This document shows, piece by piece, positions 23,991 to 30,527 of a DNA stretch of 64,000 nt; the first letter of the stretch is position 1, and every line of letters starts with the position of its first letter. The DNA lies in NCBI RefSeq assembly GCF_001019615.1, contig NZ_JNBQ01000003.1:1-64000 (forward strand), given 5' to 3'. Source of the DNA: Cellulosimicrobium funkei. Lineage in GTDB: Bacteria > Actinomycetota > Actinomycetes > Actinomycetales > Cellulomonadaceae. Under the pieces are notes generated by a model that saw nothing but the letters and a program-made list of their open reading frames with translations, ran no database searches and was not told the DNA's origin. Position numbers and translations under genes: made by a program.

Positions 23991-25409
23991 ATGGTCGAGG
24001 TGGTGCGGGACGAGCTCCCGGTCGTGGTGATCGGGGCGGGTCCGGTGGGTCTGGCGGCGGCGGCGCACCTGCTGGAGCGCGGGCTGGAGACGATCGTGCT
24101 CGAGGCGGGCGAGGGGCCTGGAGCGGCCGTGGCGTCGTGGGGCCACGTGCGGTTGTTCTCGCCGTGGCGCTATGACGTCGACGCCGCGGCACGGCGCCTG
24201 CTGGAGCCGACGGGCTGGGTCGAGCCGGACCCGGACGCCTTGCCGACCGGAGGGGAGCTCGTTCAGCGGTACCTCGCGCCGCTCGCCGCGACGCCTCAGA
24301 TCGCGCCGCGTCTGCGCACCGGCACACGGGTGCTCGCCGTCGCTCGCGACGGGGCGGACAGGACGCGCTCGCTCGGCCGGGGCCGCCGCGCCTACCGCGT
24401 GCGGACGGTCGGTGCCGACGGCGCGGTGCGCGACGTGCTGGCCCGCGCCGTGGTCGACGCGTCGGGCACGTTCTCGACGTCGAACCCGCTGGGGGCCTCG
24501 GGCCTGCCCGCCGTGGGCGAGGTGGAGTCCGCGGCGTTCCTGACCGGTCCGCTGCCGGACGTGCTCGGCGCCCAGCACGACCGGTTCGCCGGTCGCGACA
24601 CGCTCGTCGTCGGGATGGGGCACTCCGCGGCGAACACGCTCCTGAGCCTGGTCGAGCTCTCCGAGTCCGAGCCGGGCACCACGATCACGTGGGCGATCCG
24701 CGGCGGGTCCGCGCGGCGCCTGTTCGGCGGCGGCTCCGACGACGAGCTTCCCGCCCGCGGGCTGCTCGGCACGCGCCTGCGGGCCGCCGTGGAGGCGGGG
24801 CGCCTGACGCTGCTCACGCGCGTCTCGATCGAACGGCTCGTGCCCGGCGCCGGGACCGTCCAGGTGCTGGGGACCACGCGGGACGGCGCCCTGAACCTCG
24901 AGGTGCACCAGATCGTCGACGCGACGGGCTTCCGGCCGGACCTGGACATGCTGCGCGAGGTGCGCCTCGACCTGGACCCGGTCGTGGAGGCGCCCCGGGC
25001 GCTGGCGCCGCTCATCGACCCGAACCAGCACTCCTGCGGCACCGTGCCCCCGCACGGGGAGCAGGTGCTGGCCCACCCGGACGACGGGTTCTACCTCGCC
25101 GGCATGAAGTCCTACGGCCGTGCGCCGACGTTCCTGCTCGCCACGGGCTATGAGCAGGTGCGCTCGATCGCCGCGGCACTGGCCGGGGACAGGGCCGCGG
25201 CGGACGCAGTCGAGCTGAACCTGCCCGCGACCGGGGTCTGCTCGACCGACCTGGCCCTGGAGACCGACCGCGCGAGCGCAGCCGGGTCGTGCTGTGGCAC
25301 CGCGCCGTCCGAGCCGCAGCTCGTCACCCTCGGGGTCGGGGCGCCCGGTGGTGTCGGGTTCGCGACCGGCGTCGTGCACGGCCGCTCGGGCGACGCGGAC
25401 CACGGCTGA
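23991..25409 (+). CDS. arsO: ArsO-like FAD-dependent monooxygenase with Cys-rich C-terminus
   Basis: A 472-residue flavoprotein. GAGPVGLAAAAHLLERG near residue 15 binds FAD. SWGHVRLFSPWRYDVD and later GMGHSAANTLLSLVEL (second dinucleotide site), DATGFRPDLDMLREVRLDLDP and SYGRAPTFLLATGYEQVRSIAAAL are typical of flavoproteins found beside ars genes (ArsO family). The C-terminus has a CCGTAP motif resembling the CCGPV in the adjacent ArsR, which may bind As(III). Its reaction is not established; oxidation of an arsenical thiol is possible. AGGAG lies five bases ahead of ATG 23991. Divergent from arsR. Confidence 0.75.
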   Translation: MVEVVRDELPVVVIGAGPVGLAAAAHLLERGLETIVLEAGEGPGAAVASWGHVRLFSPWRYDVDAAARRLLEPTGWVEPDPDALPTGGELVQRYLAPLAATPQIAPRLRTGTRVLAVARDGADRTRSLGRGRRAYRVRTVGADGAVRDVLARAVVDASGTFSTSNPLGASGLPAVGEVESAAFLTGPLPDVLGAQHDRFAGRDTLVVGMGHSAANTLLSLVELSESEPGTTITWAIRGGSARRLFGGGSDDELPARGLLGTRLRAAVEAGRLTLLTRVSIERLVPGAGTVQVLGTTRDGALNLEVHQIVDATGFRPDLDMLREVRLDLDPVVEAPRALAPLIDPNQHSCGTVPPHGEQVLAHPDDGFYLAGMKSYGRAPTFLLATGYEQVRSIAAALAGDRAAADAVELNLPATGVCSTDLALETDRASAAGSCCGTAPSEPQLVTLGVGAPGGVGFATGVVHGRSGDADHG

Positions 25410-25413
25410 GCGC

Positions 25414-25455
25414 CCGGCCGCGCGTCGGGTCCGGGTGGGACCGGCGCGCGGCCGG
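25414..25455. terminator. Hairpin between convergent arsO and arsC
   Basis: An 11-bp perfect stem pairs 25414-25424 with 25445-25455 around a 20-base loop. It lies between two convergent stops and could serve both transcripts. Confidence 0.5.
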
Positions 25456-25459
25456 CTCC

Positions 25460-25897
25460 TCAGCCGCGCGGCAGAGCGACCGGGGCGACGCCGAGCTCGT
25501 CGAGGAGCGTCAGCACGCGGGTGCGGATCTGGTCGCGGATGGGGCGGACGGCGTCGATGCCCTGGCCCGCCGGGTCCTCCAGGGCCCAGTCCTCGTACCG
25601 CTTGCCGGGGAAGATCGGGCAGGCGTCGCCGCAGCCCATGGTGATGACGACGTCGGACGCCTGGACGGCCTCGGTCGTGAGGACCTTGGGCTGCTCGGCA
25701 CGGAGGTCGATGCCCTCCTCGAGCATGGCGTCGACGGCGACGGGGTTGATCTGGTCGGCCGGGGCGGACCCGGCGGAGCGGACCTCGACGGCGCCGCCGG
25801 ACAGGGCGCGCAGGTACCCGGCGGCCATCTGGGACCGGCCGGCGTTGTGGACGCACACGAACAGGGCGGACGGCTTCGCGGTGGTGCTCTCGGTCAT
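25460..25897 (-). CDS. arsC: Arsenate reductase (low-molecular-weight phosphatase type)
   Basis: A 145-residue protein. FVCVHNAGRSQMAAGYLR contains the catalytic P-loop C-x5-R, and ITMGCGDACPIFPGKRYEDWALEDP carries the later cysteines and the general acid Asp, as in thioredoxin- or mycothiol-coupled ArsC. It reduces arsenate to arsenite, which Acr3 then exports. Start ATG 25897 with GGGAGA upstream. It is the last gene of the acr3-arsRC-arsC operon. Confidence 0.9.
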   Translation of the reverse strand: MTESTTAKPSALFVCVHNAGRSQMAAGYLRALSGGAVEVRSAGSAPADQINPVAVDAMLEEGIDLRAEQPKVLTTEAVQASDVVITMGCGDACPIFPGKRYEDWALEDPAGQGIDAVRPIRDQIRTRVLTLLDELGVAPVALPRG

Positions 25898-25914
25898 GAT
25901 GATGTCTCCCGGGA

Positions 25915-26934
25915 TCAGAGGGTCGGGCTGGCGGGCAGGTCGAGGTCGGGCAGGAGGTCGGCGAGCAGGGTGCGCACGCGGGTGTCGAGCTCGTCGCGGA
26001 TCGCGGCGACCCCGACCGGGGACGCCAGGGCGGGGTCGCCCACGAGCCAGTCCTCGTACCGCGTACCGGGCAGGACCGGGCACACGTCTCCGCACCCCAT
26101 CGTGATCACGACGTCGGCGGCGCGGACGGCGTCGTCGGTCAGCGGCTTGGGGTAGGCCTCGCCCTCGGTGGTGCCGAGCGCGGCGAGCTCGGGACGCACC
26201 GCGGGGTGCACGTCCGCGGCCGGGGTCGACCCGGCCGAGCGCACCACGACCCTCTCGCCGGCGTATCGGCGGACCAGGGCGGCGGCGAGCTGGGAGCGTC
26301 CGGCGTTGGCGACGCAGACGAACAGCACCTGCGGGCGTGCGCCGGCCTCTCGGGTGAGGTCGGCCAGGCGCTGGCGGGCGAAGCGCTCGGTGAGGGTGAG
26401 CAGGTGCGCGGAGACCGTGGCCGAGCGGGCCAGGGCCGTGTAGGACTCGCGCACGGTGCGCAGCACGACGCCGGGCTCCAGGCCTGGGTGCCGGGGGGCG
26501 AGGTCGGTCGCGAGCCGGTCGAGCGCCGCGTCGACGTCCTCCAGCCCGGTGAGCTCGTGCGGTCCGACCAGGGCCTCGAGCGCGGCGGGGGCGAACGACT
26601 CCAGCAGGGTGGAGACCGCGGCCTTGTACCCGGGCGCGATGCGGTACCAGACCCAGGTGCCGCGCCGCTCGGAGGTCAGGACGCCGACGTCGCGGAGCAC
26701 CTTCAGGTGGTGGGAGACGGTCGGCTGCGAGACGTCCGTGAGCGCGGCGAGGTCGCACACGCACGCCTCGCCGGCCGCAGAGGTCGCGATGAAGGAGAGC
26801 ATGCGCAGGCGTAGCGGCTCGGCGAGGGCCTTGAGCGTCGTGGCCACGGCGCCGGCGACCTGGGCGCCGATGGCGTGGGACTCGACCTGCGGGGTGCAAT
26901 CGGGGTTCGTGACGGTCAGGGGGGTGGTGGTCAT
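25915..26934 (-). CDS. ArsR-ArsC fusion: repressor domain joined to arsenate reductase
   Basis: A 339-residue two-part protein. Residues about 20-110 form an ArsR winged helix (TTLKALAEPLRLRMLSFI, EACVCDLAALTDVSQPTVSHHLKVLRDVGVL). A helical linker (about 125-190) resembles the N-terminal domain of phosphatase-like reductases. The C-terminal half is ArsC: FVCVANAGRSQLAAALVRR (C-x5-R) and MGCGDVCPVLPGTRYEDWLVGDPAL. The cysteine-rich CVC in the HTH suggests As(III) sensing. Such fusions occur in mycobacteria and relatives. ATGA overlap with acr3 (26931-26934) shows translational coupling. Whether both halves are active is not visible. Confidence 0.85.
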   Translation of the reverse strand: MTTTPLTVTNPDCTPQVESHAIGAQVAGAVATTLKALAEPLRLRMLSFIATSAAGEACVCDLAALTDVSQPTVSHHLKVLRDVGVLTSERRGTWVWYRIAPGYKAAVSTLLESFAPAALEALVGPHELTGLEDVDAALDRLATDLAPRHPGLEPGVVLRTVRESYTALARSATVSAHLLTLTERFARQRLADLTREAGARPQVLFVCVANAGRSQLAAALVRRYAGERVVVRSAGSTPAADVHPAVRPELAALGTTEGEAYPKPLTDDAVRAADVVITMGCGDVCPVLPGTRYEDWLVGDPALASPVGVAAIRDELDTRVRTLLADLLPDLDLPASPTL

Positions 26935-28037
26935 GACCTCACCTCTTCCAGCTCGGGTGCTCGGGTCGTGGGGGCGTGGGGGTCGACGCCGAACCAGCGG
27001 CGCGCGAGCCACAGGGAGACGTAGACGAGGCCCACCAGGACGGGGACCTCGATGAGCGGGCCGACGACACCTGCGAGTGCCTGGCCGGAGGTGGCGCCGA
27101 AGGTGCCGATGGCGACGGCGATCGCGAGCTCGAAGTTGTTGCCTGCGGCGGTGAACGCGAGCGTCGTGGATCGTGCGTAGCCGAGCGCGAGCATCTTGCC
27201 CACGGTGATGCCGATGCCCCACATGGCGGCGAAGTAGACCAGCAGCGGCAGGGCGATGCGGGCGACGTCGAGCGGGTGGGAGGTGACGGCCTCGCCCTGG
27301 AGGGCGAAGAGCAGCACGATCGTGAACAGCAGCCCGTACAGCGCCCACGGCCCGACGGCGGGCAGGAACCGGTCCTCGTACCAGGCTCGGCCCTGGGCGC
27401 GCTCACCGACCAGGCGCGAGGCGAACCCGGCGGCCAGCGGCACGCCGAGGAAGACGAGCACGTTGAGCGCGATCTGCCCCACCGACACGTCCAGGCCCTG
27501 GGTGTCCAGGCCCAGCCACCCGGGCAGCACCGTGAGGTAGAACCAGCCGAGCAGGGAGAAGGCGACGACCTGGAACACGGAGTTGATCGCGACCAGCACC
27601 GCCGCGGCCTCCCGGTCACCGCACGCGAGGTCGTTCCAGATCACGACCATGGCGATGCACCGGGCCAGGCCGACGATGATCAGGCCGGTGCGGTACTCGG
27701 GCAGGTCCGGCAGGAAGGTCCAGGCGAGGGCGAACATCAGCGCCGGCCCGACCAGCCAGTTCAGCACGAGCGAGGAGACCAGGAGCCGCGTGTCGCCGGT
27801 GACCGCACCCACCCGGTCGTAGCGGACCTTGGCCAGCACCGGGTACATCATCACGAGCAGGCCGAGGGCGATCGGGACGGAGATCCCGCCGATCTCCAGC
27901 GCGGCGAGCACGTCGGACAGCGCGGGGACGAACCGGCCCAGGACCAGCCCCGCGACCATCGCGAGCCCGATCCACACCGGCAGCCACCGGTCCAGCGTCG
28001 ACAGCCGCCCGCGCGTGGCCTGGGTGGGGTCGTTCAC
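26931..28037 (-). CDS. acr3: Acr3-type arsenite efflux permease
   Basis: A 368-residue protein with ten predicted helices. Family hallmarks are LNWLVGPALMFALAW, GLIIVGLARCIAMVVIWNDLACGD (the essential Cys in helix 4 and an ALARC-type motif), VFLGVPLAAGF and AFTAAGNNFELAIAVAIGTFG. It exports As(III) across the membrane by proton exchange. The GTG start at 28037 overlaps the stop of a 37-codon ORF (GTGA), and the end overlaps the ArsR-ArsC gene, so translation is coupled on both sides. Confidence 0.92.
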   Translation of the reverse strand: MNDPTQATRGRLSTLDRWLPVWIGLAMVAGLVLGRFVPALSDVLAALEIGGISVPIALGLLVMMYPVLAKVRYDRVGAVTGDTRLLVSSLVLNWLVGPALMFALAWTFLPDLPEYRTGLIIVGLARCIAMVVIWNDLACGDREAAAVLVAINSVFQVVAFSLLGWFYLTVLPGWLGLDTQGLDVSVGQIALNVLVFLGVPLAAGFASRLVGERAQGRAWYEDRFLPAVGPWALYGLLFTIVLLFALQGEAVTSHPLDVARIALPLLVYFAAMWGIGITVGKMLALGYARSTTLAFTAAGNNFELAIAVAIGTFGATSGQALAGVVGPLIEVPVLVGLVYVSLWLARRWFGVDPHAPTTRAPELEEVRS

Positions 28038-28147
28038 GCGAGAACCTCGATGCAGCCCTCGACGTCCCGGCCGAGCTCGCGGAGGGCGGGCTTGGTCGTG
28101 AAGAGCCCCGCGCGTCCTGACGCGACCGCGCTTTGCTGTATTGACAT
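28034..28147 (-). CDS. 37-residue small ORF overlapping acr3
   Basis: ATG at 28147 opens a 37-codon frame ending in TGA that overlaps the acr3 GTG by GTGA. Third positions are mostly G or C from codon 7 onward, as in real genes here. The product has a hydrophilic end and a single Cys (RELGRDVEGCIEVLA). No family recognised. It may be a leader peptide coupling ribosomes to acr3, a remnant of a larger gene or a genuine small protein. The start codon sits in the operator, so the mRNA could be leaderless. Confidence 0.45.
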   Translation of the reverse strand: MSIQQSAVASGRAGLFTTKPALRELGRDVEGCIEVLA

Positions 28148-28172
28148 GTCTCTATGTTGACAGTCGTCGATT
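28128..28172 (-). promoter_or_regulatory. Probable ars operon promoter/operator
   Basis: The region upstream of the acr3 unit carries two TTGACA direct copies at 28141-28146 and 28157-28162, with partly symmetric ACAT and ATGT around GTCTCT. TTGACA-ATATG-type sequence also occurs at the other ars operator (23927-23944), consistent with one of the ArsR proteins binding both. AT content is locally raised. Exact -35 and -10 boxes are not clear. Confidence 0.5.
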
Positions 28173-28300
28173 TAGGCGCGCAAGTCACTCGGGTGCGGCT
28201 GCGACCGGGGATCACGCGGATCACATGATGGCGACGGGCGCGCGCGCTGGTTCTGATGGGTTCGTGACGGATGCCGACGGTCGGCACCAGGGAGGACGGC

Positions 28301-28813
28301 ATGGGTCTCGACGTCCGGTCCGGCTACAACACGACGATCCCGGCCCACATCACCACACCGGACCGGGTGGCGACGAGCATCGGCGAGCTGCGGTTCGTCG
28401 ACGGCGTCCCCACGCCCGAGACGGCGTCGCGGGTCTTCGACCACCTCGACCTGGTGCGGGGCGTCGAGGCGTTCCTCGGGTGCATCCCGGCCGCGTCGCT
28501 GGAGGGGATGCGGTGAGGGACCGCCGAGGTCGCGGGGGACGCGTGCCACCAGGGCGCGATCGCCGACCGCCTGCTGGACTCCGACCCCTTGTTCCTCACC
28601 GGCAACACCGACACGGTGTACGCGATCGTCATGCTCGACCTCGAGCGCGACGGCCCGACGGTCATCGAGGAACCGGGCGAGCTCGCCGCGAACTGGGTCC
28701 AGACCGTGCCGGGCAAGGGGTGGTTCGTCCTGCTGCGCCTCTACGGCCCCCTCGAGACCTGGTTCGACGGCACCTGGCGCCCCGGCGACGTCGAACCGCT
28801 GAGCGTCCCCTGA
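28301..28813 (+). pseudogene. DUF1254/DUF1214 protein, broken by stop codon and internal deletion
   Basis: ATG 28301 with GGGAGGA upstream opens a DUF1254-like N-terminus: IPAHITTPDRVATSIGELRFVDG, then DLVRGVEAFLGCIPAASLEGM. TGA interrupts at 28514, yet the same frame continues with FLTGNTDTVYAIVMLDLERDGPTVIE, then jumps directly to the DUF1214 C-terminus QTVPGKGWFVLLRLYGPLETWF ending WRPGDVEPLSVP. Intact DUF1254/DUF1214 proteins are roughly 450 residues, so about 280 residues are missing in the middle. In-frame stop plus deletion indicates a decayed gene. It lies just upstream of the acr3 promoter region, in the opposite direction. Confidence 0.75.
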
Positions 28814-28875
28814 CGCCGACGTGTCGACCAGCAATCCGCTTGAACCAGCAAGGTCCGGGGCGGGAGGCTCGTGCC

Positions 28876-29319
28876 ATGGTCGACCTCCCGCTCCGCCCGG
28901 CACGCCCCGACGACACCGCCGCGCTGGTGGACGTGTGGCGCCGGGCCGTCGAGGCCACGCACGACTTCCTCACCCCGGACGACATAGCCGAGCTGGAGGT
29001 CGGGGTGCGCGACGAGTACCTCGCGGCCGTCGACGTGACCGTCGCGGAGCGTGCCGGCCGCGTAGCGGGGTTCGTCGGGACGGTCGGGCACCGCGTCGAG
29101 ATGCTGTTCGTCGACCCGGACCTCCACGGGCAGGGGCTCGGCCGCGCGCTGCTGGCCCACGTCGGCCGGGACCACCCGGTGCTCGAGCTGGACGTCAACG
29201 AGCAGAACCCGTCCGCGCTCGGCTTCTACCGTGCGCAGGGTTTCGAGGTCACGGGCCGCTCCGCGACGGACGACCAGGGCCGCCCGTTCCCGCTGCTGCA
29301 CCTGCGCCGGGAGGCGTGA
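28876..29319 (+). CDS. GNAT family N-acetyltransferase
   Basis: A 147-residue protein of the YjaB-like GNAT subgroup. LRPARPDDTAALVDVWRRAVEATHDFLTPDDI is the N-terminal strand-helix pair, MLFVDPDLHGQGLGRALLAHV carries the acetyl-CoA pyrophosphate loop (Q/R-x-x-G-x-G/A type), and LDVNEQNPSALGFYRAQGFEVTGRS is motif B. It acetylates an unknown amine, presumably in the cytosol. Start ATG 28876. Confidence 0.85.
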   Translation: MVDLPLRPARPDDTAALVDVWRRAVEATHDFLTPDDIAELEVGVRDEYLAAVDVTVAERAGRVAGFVGTVGHRVEMLFVDPDLHGQGLGRALLAHVGRDHPVLELDVNEQNPSALGFYRAQGFEVTGRSATDDQGRPFPLLHLRREA

Positions 29320-29408
29320 GGCCGGTCCGCGACCGATGAGCGGGCGGGCCCCGACCGGTCGACCCTGGGGAGAGCGGGCCGCCGGCCCGCGCGACCCCAG
29401 GAGGAGAC

Positions 29409-29786
29409 ATGCTCGGCAAGGCGTTCAGCGGGTTCTCGGTCGACGACGTCGAGGCGGCGCGGCAGTTCTACGGTGACCGGCTCGGGCTCACCGTCGAGGG
29501 CGACGACCTGCTGTGGCTCCGGGTGACCGGCGACTCGGGCGTGCTCGTCTACCCCAAGGGCGACGCCCACGAGCCCGCGTCGTTCACCGTCCTCAACTTC
29601 CCGGTCGACGACGTCCCCGGCACCGTCGCGGCCCTGCGCGAGCGCGGCGTCGTGTTCGAGAAGTACGCGGGGACCCCGGTCGAGACGGACGACGACTTCG
29701 TGTTCCGCGGCGGCGGCCCGCTCATCGCGTGGTTCACGGACCCGGCCGGGAACGTGCTGTCGGTCATCCAGGACGACGACGCCTGA
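29409..29786 (+). CDS. VOC family (glyoxalase/bleomycin-resistance) protein
   Basis: A 125-residue protein with the vicinal-oxygen-chelate fold signature: FSVDDVEAARQFYGDRLGLTVE at the start, FTVLNFPVDDVPGTVAALRERGVVFEKY in the middle and IAWFTDPAGNVLSVIQ at the end. Metal-ligand Glu and His positions are not clearly conserved, so it may be a binding rather than catalytic member. GAGGAG lies three bases ahead of the ATG. Nothing around it suggests a substrate. Confidence 0.85.
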   Translation: MLGKAFSGFSVDDVEAARQFYGDRLGLTVEGDDLLWLRVTGDSGVLVYPKGDAHEPASFTVLNFPVDDVPGTVAALRERGVVFEKYAGTPVETDDDFVFRGGGPLIAWFTDPAGNVLSVIQDDDA

Positions 29787-29804
29787 GAGCGCCGGGCCTT
29801 CCGA

Positions 29805-29866
29805 ACCAGGGCTCTACCTCGCGCAACCAGGGTTCTACCTCGCGTGACCACGGTTCTACCTCGCGG
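29805..29866. repeat. Three tandem 21-bp repeats in an intergenic gap
   Basis: Units starting at 29805, 29826 and 29847 follow AACCAGGGTTCTACCTCGCG with one to three changes each; the third reads (G)ACCACGGTTCTACCTCGCG and overlaps the stop of the response-regulator gene at 29856. No dyad symmetry is visible. It is possibly an expanding microsatellite-like element. Confidence 0.65.
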
Positions 29867-30527
29867 CGCCGAGGCCCTCCTCGCGGGCTCGGACGATCGC
29901 GGCGGAGCGGTCGCGGACCGCGAGCTTGGCGAGCACGTTCGCGACGTGGTTGCGCACGGTCTTGGGGCTGAGCACGAGGCGGCGCGAGATGGAGGCGTTG
30001 TCGAGCCCGGCGGCGACGAGGTCGAGCACCTCGCGCTCGCGGTCGGTGAGCTGCGGGAACGGCACGCGCGCGGCGGTGCGCCCGCCCACGACGTACGCCA
30101 TGGCCCGGTCGGCGACGGGCGGGGACAGGATCATCGCGCCGTCGGCGACCGCGTGGACGGCGCGCTCGACCTCGGCGGGGCTCGCGGACTTCACGAGGAA
30201 CCCGCGCGCCCCGGCGCGGACGGCCGCGACGACGGCGTCGTCGTCCTCGTGCATCGTCACGACGAGCACGCGCGCGGCCGGGTCGGCCCGCACGAGGTCG
30301 CGCGTCACGTCCACGCCCGAACCGTCCCCGAGGTCGAGGTCCATGAGCACGACGTCGGGCACCGCCCCGGGCGCGGTCTCCGCGCCCGGGTCCAGCCCGA
30401 GCAGGGTGCGCGCCTCGGCGGCGGACGCCGCCTGCCCGACGACGCCGACGCCGTCGAACGAGTCCAGCAACGCCGCCATCCCGAGCCGGAACACGGGATG
30501 GTCGTCCACGACCGCGACCCGGATCAC
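29856..30527 (-). CDS. NarL/LuxR response regulator
   Basis: A 223-residue protein. The receiver domain has VAVVDDHPVFRLGMAALL (acidic pair), the phospho-acceptor Asp in VVLMDLDLGDGSG (near residue 62), and LVKSA with the conserved Lys. The C-terminal LuxR HTH reads LTDREREVLDLVAAGLDNASISRRLVLSPKTVRNHVANVLAKL. The GTG start at 30527 overlaps the kinase stop by four bases, so the pair is translated together. The kinase's stimulus and the target genes are unknown. Confidence 0.9.
   Translation of the reverse strand: MIRVAVVDDHPVFRLGMAALLDSFDGVGVVGQAASAAEARTLLGLDPGAETAPGAVPDVVLMDLDLGDGSGVDVTRDLVRADPAARVLVVTMHEDDDAVVAAVRAGARGFLVKSASPAEVERAVHAVADGAMILSPPVADRAMAYVVGGRTAARVPFPQLTDREREVLDLVAAGLDNASISRRLVLSPKTVRNHVANVLAKLAVRDRSAAIVRAREEGLGAAR

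Noticed and set aside
28301-28813. In-frame TGA in the DUF1254-like gene as a selenocysteine codon
   Set aside because: The same gene also lacks its middle part, no selenocysteine insertion structure or related enzyme is present, and decay explains both.
29805-29866. Three direct repeats as a CRISPR array
   Set aside because: The units are contiguous, with no spacers, are not palindromic and no cas gene is near.
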